In this document: positions 1 to 6,785 of the stretch, piece after piece
How the letters are laid out: every line of letters begins with the position of its first letter
Numbering within the stretch: position 1 is the first letter of the stretch
Source of the DNA: an uncultured Bacteroides sp.
Lineage (GTDB): Bacteria > Bacteroidota > Bacteroidia > Bacteroidales > Bacteroidaceae
Reading direction: 5' to 3'
DNA: 19,891 bases
Assembly (NCBI GenBank): GCA_934716785.1
Contig: CAKUYM010000037.1
Location: 1-19,891, forward strand
Notes under the pieces: model-generated
Databases searched by the model: none
Told to the model about the DNA's origin: nothing
Seen by the model: the letters and a program-made list of their open reading frames with translations, nothing else
Program-made: the position numbers and the translations under genes

Positions 1-2
1 TG

Positions 3-119
3 ACTATAGTCAGACGAAAGAAACACTATAGTTAGACGAAAGGTTAACTATAGTCAGACGAATAAATATATGCATCCGGAGGAACAGATACCTTGGAAAG
101 AAAGAATAAATATATGCAT
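3..119. repeat. Phased short direct repeats (22-bp period)
   Basis: A 16-base unit, actatagtcagacgaa, occurs at 3-18 and 47-62 and with one change (c to t) at 25-40, so the three copies start exactly 22 bases apart. A second 16-base unit, gaataaatatatgcat, occurs at 60-75 and 104-119, starting 44 bases apart, which is twice 22. The spacing equals about two helical turns, as in iterons or arrayed protein-binding sites. No intact gene lies beside them; the decayed GNAT and integrase remnants follow. The array may extend left of the window. Function is unknown: recombination accessory sites, a replication or transfer origin remnant, or an operator are all possible. Confidence 0.6.
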
Positions 120-152
120 GTGCAGAGCTAAACAAGTTCATCCGCGCCCGTA

Positions 153-495
153 ATGGATTTAATCAAGCGGAATACGCCTGCCTATTTTGCAGAGGAAGAA
201 GCTGCTGATTTAAGTAAATACTTAGATAATGAAATTGAGCGGTATTATGTCGTGCTTTTCGATAATAAAAGAGAAATCATTTGAAAGCCAATTGCCGGCA
301 TATAGGATTGATGTGCCAAAGTCCATTGATACCATTCGGGAAATAACAGTCCGAACTTCACAACTTGTTTATCAGTTCTACGAGAAACAAGGGTTTGTGT
401 TGAAACATACAAAAAAAGGCTATTGGGCTAAAGGGTTCGATATGTACTATATGGAATATGAAAATCTGCATCCCAACAACCGTCCATCGGTATAA
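153..495 (+). pseudogene. GNAT family N-acetyltransferase, frameshifted and internally deleted
   Basis: Two reading frames together look like one small GNAT acetyltransferase. The first, from ATG 153 to a TGA at 282-284, reads MDLIKRNTPAYFAEEEAADL and on to YYVVLFDNKREII, the usual N-terminal part. The second frame, open to 495, carries the C-terminal part with ITVRTSQLVYQFYEKQGF and YWAKGFDMYYMEYE, typical of the last strands and helix of the fold. What is missing is the middle, where family members have a GCGGIN-like strand and the acetyl-CoA binding loop (Q/R-x-x-G-x-G/A). The simplest reading is a deletion of very roughly 30-40 codons near 280-290 that also shifted the frame. The first frame is also short at its N-terminus. 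A functional product is unlikely. The substrate of the ancestral enzyme cannot be told. Confidence 0.72.
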
Positions 496-538
496 GACCA
501 TTTAAAACATAAGATTAATTCCTCTCTTCTGTGAAGCA

Positions 539-1263
539 TTGAACCGTTCAATCTCCAAAGAGAGGGATTTGTTTAATTGCCCTGCCATAAACGCCAAAAA
601 AGACCTGCGCATGATGCAGATTGCATTCAGCCGCTTTAAGGACTTTCTGAAAGAACAGTATCCTCTATATGAGTGCAATATCAAACCCGAATTTATCAAT
701 AAGGACATGATGGTTCTATTTGTGGATTATTTGCAATCCCGCAGTGTTGGCGAGGAAGCGAAAAGTATCTATCAGCGTTTCAAGAAAGTGATACACTATG
801 CCATCGAACATGATGTGATACTGAAAGACCCTTGCAAAGAGGTTATTTGCAAGGTAGATGACCAAATGTTACGGAAAGACGTGCTTTCACTGGAAGAAAT
901 TCAGGCTCTTATCAACTGCCATTATGAGAATGAGAACCCGATGGTAAGACATGCCTTTGAATGAATGTTTGCTCTCTATTATTGGCGAATCTCCAGCAGA
1001 TGGCAACAAAAATGTGCTTATTTTTAATCTGCCATCCTATGAAAGCTGCTGTAAGTCAGTGAAACATTGGGTTAAAAGAGCCGGAATAGACAAGCACATA
1101 AGCTGGCATTGATTCCGTCATTCACTTGCAGTGAATATCCTTAACAATGGTGCTAATATTAAAACAGTAGCCAGTTTGCTCGGACATAGCGTGCTAAAAC
1201 ATACGGAGAAATACACCCGTGTAGTAGATAAGCTAAAAGAAGAAGTTTTAGGCTATGTTATGT
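539..1263 (+). pseudogene. Tyrosine recombinase (integrase), decayed
   Basis: The N-terminal frame (539-964; the first codon there is TTG, so the true start is uncertain and the arm-binding domain seems missing) has the SAM-like core-binding region (DMMVLFVDYLQSRSVGE, SIYQRFKKVIHYAIEHDVI) and the beginning of the catalytic domain (LRKDVLSLEEIQALI). It ends just before the expected box with the first catalytic arginine (usually TGLR). The sequence resumes in another frame from 951 with PLNECLLSIIGE, then WVKRAGIDKHISWH, a TGA at 1110-1112 where family members usually have Cys or a similar residue, and FRHSLAVNILNNGANIKT, LLGHS and the nucleophile region TEKYTRV. The gene therefore carries a probable internal deletion of about 45 codons with a frameshift near 951-964, an in-frame stop, and probable loss of the 5' end. 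It resembles integrases of Bacteroides mobilizable or conjugative elements. It cannot encode an active recombinase. Confidence 0.85.
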
Positions 1264-2093
1264 CGGGGTCTGAGATTCGGCACTCACTGACTGCCGAATT
1301 CACTGCACCAATTCGGCACTTGGAGAGTGCCAAATTACAAACTACTGATAGTCAAACGATAGAATGGCACATTCCTGCCAATAAGATATTCAACAGAATA
1401 CTTTATACACATCTTAAAAGTATTGTAAAAATTGAGAATCCGATAAAACGTGCATTCTACGAAATGGAAACAATTCGTGGGTGCTGGTCCGTTAAAGAAT
1501 TAGAACGGCAAATAGCCTCTCTATATTATGAACGTAGCGGACTATCTCAAAACAAAGAAGCACTGTCGGCAATCGTACAACGCCAAGCTACCCAACTGCA
1601 ACCTAAAGATGTCATAAACACGCCAATAACCTTAGAGTTTTTAGGATTGAATGAACGAGCCTTAGTAACAGAAAACAATTTAGAACAAGCCATCCTTGAT
1701 AACTTACAGAATTTCTTGTTGGAAATGGGGCATGGTTTTTGTTTTGAAGCTCGCCAAAAACGAATATTAATAGATGAAGACTACTTCTTTGTAGACCTTG
1801 TATTCTATCACCGGATTTTAAAATGTCATATAATTGCAGAATTGAAAATTGATAAATTCAAACACGAATATGCTTCTCAACTAAATATGTATCTCAATTA
1901 TTATAAGGCTGAGGTAATGCAAGTTGATGACAATCCACCTATTGGCATCCTGCTCTGCACAGAAAAAGGAGATACTTTAGTCAAATATGCCACAGCTGGG
2001 TTAGATCCCAATATTTTTGTACAGAAATATATGATTCAGCTTCCAAGCGAAGAAGAGATCAAGAACTTCATTTCAAAGGAGATTGAATATTAG
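1131..2093 (+). CDS. Integrase C-terminus fused in frame to YhcG/DUF1016 PDDEXK nuclease domain
   Basis: This frame of 320 codons is open from the stop inside the integrase remnant. Residues 1-45 are the integrase tail (LLGHS at 16-20; nucleophile-type Tyr28 in TEKYTRV). From about residue 85 the sequence matches the YhcG (DUF1016) family: YTHLKSIVKIENPIKRAFYE, CWSVKELERQI at 118-128, then the PDDEXK nuclease core with FEARQKRILI at 205-214, Asp222 in FVDLVFYHR, and Glu237-x-Lys239 in AELKI. The roughly 100-residue N-terminal part of normal YhcG proteins is missing and replaced by the integrase tail, but the nuclease core looks intact. YhcG proteins are presumed DNases linked to mobile DNA. 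The GTG at 1131 is only the first possible start. Later starts such as ATG 1260 in the junction are equally plausible, and I see no clear ribosome binding site. It may be a remnant or a still-expressed nuclease. Confidence 0.75.
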   Translation: MNILNNGANIKTVASLLGHSVLKHTEKYTRVVDKLKEEVLGYVMSGSEIRHSLTAEFTAPIRHLESAKLQTTDSQTIEWHIPANKIFNRILYTHLKSIVKIENPIKRAFYEMETIRGCWSVKELERQIASLYYERSGLSQNKEALSAIVQRQATQLQPKDVINTPITLEFLGLNERALVTENNLEQAILDNLQNFLLEMGHGFCFEARQKRILIDEDYFFVDLVFYHRILKCHIIAELKIDKFKHEYASQLNMYLNYYKAEVMQVDDNPPIGILLCTEKGDTLVKYATAGLDPNIFVQKYMIQLPSEEEIKNFISKEIEY

Positions 2094-2273
2094 AACAAAA
2101 ACAATAGATACTTTGAAGTCTTCAAATGTAAAATGCTCCAATTCGAAATATTGGATAACTAAATCACTACGTGTTTGCAGAAGTTCCATTAGGATATGAA
2201 AATTCTTATTGCTTTCATTTAAACGTGGTGCCGCCCTGCCATCGTTTTCAACAGACAAAAAAAACATTTCCAT
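2073..2273 (-). CDS. Unrecognised short ORF, probably a truncated gene fragment
   Basis: A 66-codon minus-strand frame from ATG 2273. The frame is open upstream for 11 more codons (reading SSFWNRAYVL just before the ATG) to a TGA. The first 55 or so residues look protein-like (NDGRAAPRLNESNKNFHIL, then an acidic amphipathic stretch LVIQYFELEHFTFEDF). The last 11 or so (VSIVFVLIFNLL) become hydrophobic and read into the antisense of the nuclease gene end, overlapping it by 21 bases. That suggests a gene cut off near 2095-2105 rather than a complete small protein. I do not recognise the family. A chance ORF is possible. The rest of the stretch to the tRNA terminator (2274-2350) shows nothing I can name. 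Confidence 0.25.
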   Translation of the reverse strand: MEMFFLSVENDGRAAPRLNESNKNFHILMELLQTRSDLVIQYFELEHFTFEDFKVSIVFVLIFNLL

Positions 2274-2340
2274 TAAAACATAAGCACGGTTCCAAAAAGA
2301 GGAATTTCAAACTGAGCCGAACAAATTGGGGAACACCTTT

Positions 2341-2390
2341 ATAAAAAGAAGAAAGCTAAATGATAGTTTTCAATCATTTAGCTTTCTTTC
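2341..2390 (-). terminator. Rho-independent terminator of tRNA-Leu
   Basis: A perfect 14-bp inverted repeat, gaaagctaaatgat at 2351-2364 and its complement at 2373-2386, extends by two more A-T pairs and has an 8-base loop. On the minus strand the stem is followed by CTTTTTAT. It begins 8 bases or so past the 3' end of the tRNA, so it most likely ends that transcript. Confidence 0.75.
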
Positions 2391-2393
2391 TTG

Positions 2394-2477
2394 TACCCAG
2401 ACCCGGGGTCGAACCGGGATGGAAGTGAATCCACTGGTGTTTGAGACCAGCGCGTCTACCGATTCCGCCATCTGGGC
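2394..2477 (-). tRNA. tRNA-Leu (anticodon CAA)
   Basis: The minus strand of 2477-2394 folds as an 84-nt class II tRNA. The acceptor strands are GCCCAGA (2471-2477) and TCTGGGT (2395-2401), followed by discriminator A (2394). The D-arm contains CGGTAGACGC. The anticodon stem is CTGGT/ACCAG with loop CTCAAAC, giving anticodon CAA, which reads UUG leucine codons. The long variable arm (TGGATTCACTTCCA) is followed by a T-arm with GTTCGACCC. No CCA is encoded, as is usual in Bacteroides. Its 3' end faces the decayed integrase and nuclease remnants, the usual orientation when a tRNA 3' end serves as an attachment site. Confidence 0.96.
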
Positions 2478-2503
2478 GCATACTTGATTTCTCAATTGCG
2501 GTG

Positions 2504-2534
2504 CAAAGATACGACATAATTTCGAATATACAAT
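2504..2534 (-). promoter_or_regulatory. Promoter of tRNA-Leu
   Basis: Read on the minus strand, ATTG (2531-2534) is followed after 19 bases by TATCTTTG (2504-2511). This is a perfect match to the Bacteroides -7 element TAnnTTTG with a good -33 partner. The predicted start of transcription falls about 20 bases before the mature tRNA 5' end at 2477. Confidence 0.75.
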
Positions 2535-2641
2535 AGTTTAGCAAAAAAAAGGAGAAAAAAATAATAAAACTTATCTTAAACGCTTCTCTATTCAGAGAAT
2601 AAACCGTACATTAGCAGAAACTTTAAAACAGAATCACCATC

Positions 2642-3724
2642 ATGACAAATAAGGATAATTATTGCGTGATTATGGGTGGCGGCATTGGCAGCCGCTTCTG
2701 GCCGTTCAGCCGTAAAACATTGCCCAAGCAATTCTTAGATTTCTTCGGAACCGGTCGTTCGCTCTTACAACAGACTTTTGACCGTTTCCAAAAGATTATT
2801 CCAACAGAAAATATCCTCATCGTTACCAATGCAATATATGCGGACTTAGTGAAGGAGCAGTTGCCCGAAGTAAGTGAAGCGCAAATTCTGCTGGAACCCG
2901 CAAGAAGAAATACAGCGCCATGCATAGCATGGGCTTCTTATCACATCAGGGCACTGAACCCGAATGCCAATATCGTAGTCGCCCCCTCGGATCACCTGAT
3001 CTTAAAAGAAGATGAGTTCCTCGCTGCCATTGAAAAAGGAATGGATTTCGTTTCACACTCGGAAAAACTGCTGACATTAGGAATTAAGCCCAACCGTCCC
3101 GAAACCGGATACGGATATATACAGATTGACGAGCCTGCCGGTGACAACTTCTACAAAGTAAAAACATTCACGGAGAAACCGGAACTGGAATTAGCGAAAG
3201 TATTTGTAGAAAGCGGTGAATTTTATTGGAATTCCGGACTGTTCATGTGGAACGTAAATTCTATCATTAAAGCGGGTGAAGAGCTATTGCCCGAGCTGTC
3301 TGCCAAGTTATCACCCGGCAAGGATATTTATGCTACTGACGCAGAAAAAGCATTTATCGAAGAAAACTTCCCCGCATGCCCCAATGTATCTATAGACATA
3401 GGTATCATGGAGAAAGCGGATAATGTATATGTATCTTTGGGAGATTTCGGATGGTCTGACTTGGGGACATGGGGCTCTCTTTATGATTTATCACAAAAAG
3501 ACACGGAAGGCAACGTTACCCTGAAATGCCACTCACTGCTTTATAACAGCAAAGATAATATGGTAGTACTACCTAAAGGAAAGTTGGTCGTGATTGACGG
3601 ACTGGAAGGATATCTGATTGCAGAATCAGACAATGTACTGCTGATTTGCCGCAAAGACGAGGAGCATGCTATCCGTAAATATGTGAATGATGCCCAAATG
3701 CAACTGGGCGACGACTTTATTTAA
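2642..3724 (+). CDS. Mannose-1-phosphate guanylyltransferase (GDP-mannose pyrophosphorylase)
   Basis: This cytosolic enzyme makes GDP-mannose from GTP and mannose 1-phosphate, the precursor of mannosylated and, through GDP-fucose, fucosylated cell-surface glycans. The 360 residues are one nucleotidyltransferase domain. Visible motifs are the signature loop GGGIGSRFWPFSRKTLPKQF (12-31), APSDH (114-118), TGYGYI (155-160), FTEKP (176-180), YWNSGLF (195-201), IDIGIMEKA (251-259) and GDFGWSDLGTW (267-277). The length suits the single-domain ManC type; the C-terminal cupin isomerase of bifunctional ManC/AlgA proteins is absent. It stands alone between a minus-strand tRNA and a convergent ligase gene. 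ATG 2642 follows an A-rich leader with no obvious Shine-Dalgarno. A weak -7-like TATCTTAA at 2572-2579 and a small palindrome (ttctct-attc-agagaa, 2584-2599) lie upstream. Confidence 0.93.
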   Translation: MTNKDNYCVIMGGGIGSRFWPFSRKTLPKQFLDFFGTGRSLLQQTFDRFQKIIPTENILIVTNAIYADLVKEQLPEVSEAQILLEPARRNTAPCIAWASYHIRALNPNANIVVAPSDHLILKEDEFLAAIEKGMDFVSHSEKLLTLGIKPNRPETGYGYIQIDEPAGDNFYKVKTFTEKPELELAKVFVESGEFYWNSGLFMWNVNSIIKAGEELLPELSAKLSPGKDIYATDAEKAFIEENFPACPNVSIDIGIMEKADNVYVSLGDFGWSDLGTWGSLYDLSQKDTEGNVTLKCHSLLYNSKDNMVVLPKGKLVVIDGLEGYLIAESDNVLLICRKDEEHAIRKYVNDAQMQLGDDFI

Positions 3725-3757
3725 ACAAGCCGATTACGAATAAAAGAATCGCAAAAG

Positions 3758-3846
3758 AACAAATAGTGAGCGGTGGACTCCTTGCAAGAAAATCATACAA
3801 GGAATCCACCGCTCACTATTTATTATACCACCGCTCGCTATTTGTT
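3758..3846. terminator. Three-armed hairpin region between convergent genes
   Basis: Arm A (3761-3784) pairs with arm B (3798-3821) over 24 bp with one mismatch and a 13-base loop. A third arm C (3828-3846) is also complementary to A over 19 positions (3758-3776) with one mismatch. So A can pair with B or with C, but not both. The odd position of A:C is a G-U wobble in the plus-strand RNA, while that of A:B is a G-U wobble in the minus-strand RNA. The region lies between the ends of the plus-strand guanylyltransferase gene and the minus-strand acyl-CoA ligase gene, so a bidirectional terminator is the likely role. Confidence 0.65.
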
Positions 3847-3906
3847 ATAGCCGAATAAGATTCTCTCCAAAACGGGAAGAGACGTTTTTCGAATCAGGGA
3901 GAGCGC

Positions 3907-5559
3907 TTAAACAATCTCTATCCCCTGTTCTTTGCAAAGTTGCACCCCCAAGTCTTTCAATCTGAATTTCTGAATCTTTCCACTGCCCGTCATCGGGAAT
4001 TCATTTACAAAGAAAATGTATTTGGGAATTTTATAGCGGGAGATTTTATTTCTACAGAAATCGCGTACATCCTCCGCTTCCATCACCACACCCTCATGTA
4101 GAATAACAAACGCCCCGACAGCCTCGCCATATTTCTTCGAAGGGATGCCCGCTACCTGAACATCTTTCACCCCATCAAGTTTATAAAGAAATTCTTCGAT
4201 TTCACGCGGATAGATATTCTCACCGCCACGGATAATCATATCCTTGATACGCCCGGTGATCCGATAATTTCCATCTTCGTCCTTTATACCCAAATCACCG
4301 GAATGGAGGAAGTTATCGGCATCCAAGACTTCGGCTGTAGCCTCGGGATTTTTGTAATATCCCTTCATCGTGTTATAGCCACGGTTGCACATTTCACCTT
4401 GCACGCCTACCGGACATTCCTCACCCGTTTCCGGGTCAAGCACTTTCACTTCTGTAAACTCGAAATCACGCCCGACAGTATTGCAACGCACTTCGAACGG
4501 ATCATCAATGCGGGTAGCCGTCATTCCGGGAGCAGTCTCCGTAAGCCCGTAGACACTGGTCACTTTCATAAACATCTTCTCTTCCACCTGCCTCATCAGT
4601 TCGACAGGACACAATGAACCCGCCATGATACCTGTACGAAGGCAAGACATATCAAAAAGATCGAACATAGGATGATGCAGCTCGGCAATAAACATGGTCG
4701 GCACCCCGTAAAGAGCCGTGCAGCGTTCCTTATGGATGGAAGCCAACACAACCAACGGGTCAAAACGCTCCACCATGACCTGTGTACAACCATGAGTCAG
4801 ACAATTCATCGTTGCCAACACGACTCCAAAGCAATGAAACAACGGCACGCAACAGCAAAGTTTATCGTCCGCCGTAAATTTCATATGCTCACCGGTCAGG
4901 AAACCATTGTTGGCTATATTATAATGTGTCAGCATCACCCCTTTCGGGAAGCCGGTAGTTCCTGACGTATATTGCATATTTACCACATCATGGCAATTGA
5001 CCTTACTTTTGAGTTCATCCAGACGACTATCTTCCACATTGTCTCCCAACAACAGGATTTCAGCCGTGTTATACATCCCCCGATGCTTCTCCTGCCCCAC
5101 ATACACCACATTCTTCATACATGGAAAACGCTCACTCTTCAAATGACCGCGTTGGCAGACTTTCAATTCGGGAAGCATGGCATAAGTCATCTGCACAAAG
5201 TCACTGTCTTTCTCGCCGTTCACGATACAAAGAGTGTGCATATCCGAGTTCCGGCAAAGATATTCAAGCTCGGCCTGCTTATAGTTTGTATTTACTGTGA
5301 CATATACCGCCCCTATCTTTGCACAGGCATACAACAATGTCAGCCAGTCGGGAACATTGGCCACCCAGATGCCGACATGCGTCCCCCGCTCCACTCCAAC
5401 GGCGATAAGTCCCTTTGCCATATCATCCACACGGCGATTAAAACGGCTCCATGTAAAACGGAGGTTGCGGTCGGAATATACGATATATTCTTTGTCGGGA
5501 GTCTCTTCCGCCCAGTGTTCGAGCCACTGCCCCAAAGTACGGTCAAATAATTGCTGCAT
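3907..5559 (-). CDS. AMP-forming acyl-CoA ligase (fatty-acid/acyl-CoA synthetase family)
   Basis: A 550-residue member of the ANL adenylating superfamily. Such enzymes activate a carboxylic acid with ATP to an acyl-AMP and transfer it to CoA in the cytosol. Motifs are the P-loop [11 protein letters not shown] (197-207), YGLTET (337-342), HSGDLG (419-424), the hinge [16 protein letters not shown] (436-451) and the C-terminal catalytic lysine Lys528 in GSGKIQK. Overall layout and length suit medium- or long-chain acyl-CoA synthetases of the FadD/FadK type. The true acid cannot be told: a fatty, branched-chain or aromatic acid are all possible. The start (ATG 5559) lies 38 bases after the stop of the XRE/cupin regulator on the same strand, so the two are probably one transcript with the regulator first. 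Confidence 0.9.
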   Translation of the reverse strand: MQQLFDRTLGQWLEHWAEETPDKEYIVYSDRNLRFTWSRFNRRVDDMAKGLIAVGVERGTHVGIWVANVPDWLTLLYACAKIGAVYVTVNTNYKQAELEYLCRNSDMHTLCIVNGEKDSDFVQMTYAMLPELKVCQRGHLKSERFPCMKNVVYVGQEKHRGMYNTAEILLLGDNVEDSRLDELKSKVNCHDVVNMQYTSGTTGFPKGVMLTHYNIANNGFLTGEHMKFTADDKLCCCVPLFHCFGVVLATMNCLTHGCTQVMVERFDPLVVLASIHKERCTALYGVPTMFIAELHHPMFDLFDMSCLRTGIMAGSLCPVELMRQVEEKMFMKVTSVYGLTETAPGMTATRIDDPFEVRCNTVGRDFEFTEVKVLDPETGEECPVGVQGEMCNRGYNTMKGYYKNPEATAEVLDADNFLHSGDLGIKDEDGNYRITGRIKDMIIRGGENIYPREIEEFLYKLDGVKDVQVAGIPSKKYGEAVGAFVILHEGVVMEAEDVRDFCRNKISRYKIPKYIFFVNEFPMTGSGKIQKFRLKDLGVQLCKEQGIEIV

Positions 5560-5597
5560 GCAGTTTGTATTGATTGGTTAGTGATTGATGTGTCCCG

Positions 5598-6173
5598 TTA
5601 AATCGGCGTATAAATTACCGCGAGAATCTTGGCGGCCCGTCCCTCGTAAGCGTGTACATGATGAGGCACGATGGAATCATAATAAATGCTGTCGCCTTCT
5701 TCGAGCAGATAGGTATTCTTGCCATAGCTGATTTCCATAACCCCTTCCATGACCATAATAAACTCTTCGCCTTCATGTGAGGAAAGTACGAAATCGGTAT
5801 CTTCCGTCGGCATCACGTCAATGATGAACGGCTCCATATGCCGGTCCGCCTTCGACTTGGACAAAGAGTGGTACTCCATGTGCTTGCGAGAATGAATCGC
5901 ATTGTTGGAGAAACTGATTGCATCCGTAGCCTCTTTTTTACGGCACACCACCGGTCCCGTCTCGTCCTGATCGTCAAGAAAAGTGCCCAAACGGACTCCT
6001 AACACACGCGCAATCTTTATAAGGGGTGCAAGAGAAGGAATATCGATATTATTCTCGATACGCTCCACCTGCTCGATAGCCAATCCCGAACGTTGCGCCA
6101 ACTCTTCTATGGTAATTGATTTGCCTTCGCGGAGAGCTTTAATTTTTTCGCCAACAATTTTACTCGTATCCAT
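5598..6173 (-). CDS. XRE-family transcriptional regulator with C-terminal cupin sensor domain
   Basis: A 191-residue two-domain protein. An N-terminal helix-turn-helix of the Cro/C1 (XRE) type spans about residues 7-62 (LREGKSITIEELAQRSGLAI, then VERIENN and PSLAPLIKIARVLGV). A C-terminal cupin_2 barrel spans about 115-190 (HEGEEFIMVMEGVMEISYG, LLEEGDSIYYDSIVPHHVHA). Proteins of this make-up usually bind DNA as dimers and sense a small ligand through the cupin. The gene is the first of a probable two-gene unit with the acyl-CoA ligase, so ligand and regulon may concern the acid or acyl-CoA handled by that enzyme (inference). A good Bacteroides promoter lies 52 or more bases upstream of the ATG at 6173. 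Confidence 0.9.
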   Translation of the reverse strand: MDTSKIVGEKIKALREGKSITIEELAQRSGLAIEQVERIENNIDIPSLAPLIKIARVLGVRLGTFLDDQDETGPVVCRKKEATDAISFSNNAIHSRKHMEYHSLSKSKADRHMEPFIIDVMPTEDTDFVLSSHEGEEFIMVMEGVMEISYGKNTYLLEEGDSIYYDSIVPHHVHAYEGRAAKILAVIYTPI

Positions 6174-6224
6174 ATTGTAAGTATTTAAGTGATCAAAGGT
6201 TACAAATTATAATAGTATCAGTTG

Positions 6225-6256
6225 CAAAAATAACAAAATCTTTAAACGGACACAAT
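6225..6256 (-). promoter_or_regulatory. Promoter of the XRE/cupin-ligase unit
   Basis: On the minus strand ATTG (6253-6256) is followed after 20 bases by TATTTTTG (6225-6232), matching the Bacteroides -33/-7 pattern. It implies a leader of about 45 bases before the ATG at 6173. Autoregulatory operator sites of the regulator could overlap it, but I see no clear palindrome. Confidence 0.6.
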
Positions 6257-6301
6257 TATAACCGAAGAAAATATGGCAATACGACAGAAAAAGAAAGAAC
6301 T

Positions 6302-6339
6302 AAAAAAGCCGCTTCCTACAATAAGGAAACGGCTTTTTA
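6302..6339 (-). terminator. Rho-independent terminator of rpsO
   Basis: Arms at 6307-6317 (agccgcttcct) and 6324-6334 (aggaaacggct) pair over 11 positions. The single odd pair is a G-U wobble in the minus-strand RNA. The loop is 6 bases. The minus-strand stem is followed by a T run (complement of A at 6302-6307). It begins about 20 bases past the rpsO stop. Confidence 0.85.
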
Positions 6340-6359
6340 AATCTTTCGCGGCAAGTAGA

Positions 6360-6629
6360 TTACTTACGCAAACCGAGCTCTTTAACGATAGCACGATATC
6401 TTTCGATATCTTTAGCCTTCAGGTAATCGAGCAAGCGACGGCGCTTACCTACCAACATTGTTAAAGCTCTCTCTGTACTATAATCTTTTCTGTTGAGCTT
6501 CATGTGCTCAGTCAGACGAGAAATACGGTAGGAAAACAAAGCTATCTGAGCCTCAGCTGAGCCAGTATCAGTGTTAGACTTTCCGTACTTTCCGAAGATT
6601 TCTTGCTTTTTAGCAGCGTCTAAATACAT
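6360..6629 (-). CDS. rpsO: 30S ribosomal protein S15
   Basis: The 89 codons from ATG 6629 encode the standard-length S15 protein, a primary binder of the central domain of 16S rRNA during small-subunit assembly. It contains the diagnostic stretches NTDTGSAEAQIALFSYRI, LTEHMKLNRKDYSTERALT and VGKRRRLLDYLK, and ends in ELGLRK. A longer frame reaches back to 6701, but it would run through the promoter at 6673-6704, so the ATG at 6629 is the real start. The gene is alone between its own promoter and terminator, divergent from typA. Confidence 0.97.
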   Translation of the reverse strand: MYLDAAKKQEIFGKYGKSNTDTGSAEAQIALFSYRISRLTEHMKLNRKDYSTERALTMLVGKRRRLLDYLKAKDIERYRAIVKELGLRK

Positions 6630-6672
6630 AATTCTTAGAATTTTAATATAGTAAATTATTCTTTTGAGCGTG

Positions 6673-6704
6673 CAAAGATAGGGATTATCTTTATATCCCA
6701 CAAC
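6673..6704 (-). promoter_or_regulatory. rpsO: Promoter of rpsO
   Basis: On the minus strand GTTG (6701-6704) is followed after 20 bases by TATCTTTG (6673-6680), an excellent Bacteroides promoter. The predicted leader is about 35-40 bases long before ATG 6629. This site also rules out the longer upstream start of the frame. Confidence 0.78.
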
Positions 6705-6756
6705 GATTTACAAGAAAAAATTACGTTCATTGCATATATTTCTAATCCTTATTTCG

Positions 6757-6764
6757 TACCTTTG
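6757..6764 (+). promoter_or_regulatory. typA: -7 element of the typA promoter
   Basis: TACCTTTG matches the Bacteroides -7 consensus TAnnTTTG and sits 21 bases before the typA ATG, giving a very short leader. The nearest upstream ATTG (6729-6732) is 24 bases away, longer than usual, so the -33 half is uncertain. Confidence 0.5.
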
Positions 6765-6785
6765 CAGCCAAATAATAGGTATTAT

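Noticed and set aside
3..119. CRISPR array
   Set aside because: Only three copies of a 16-base unit with 6-base gaps and a second unit with two copies; no constant repeat with unique spacers of about 30 bases, and no cas genes.
2394..2477. Duplicate of the tRNA 3' end within 1-2393 as an attachment site
   Set aside because: By eye I found no second copy of the T-arm or acceptor sequence in the left region.
4972..5550. Plus-strand ORF (192 codons) antisense to the acyl-CoA ligase
   Set aside because: Composition is typical of a reverse-complement frame and the ligase motifs are on the other strand.
6630..6701. Longer S15 protein starting at 6701
   Set aside because: The extension (KRIIYYIKILRI and so on) is not part of S15 and overlaps a strong promoter; ATG 6629 gives the exact family length.
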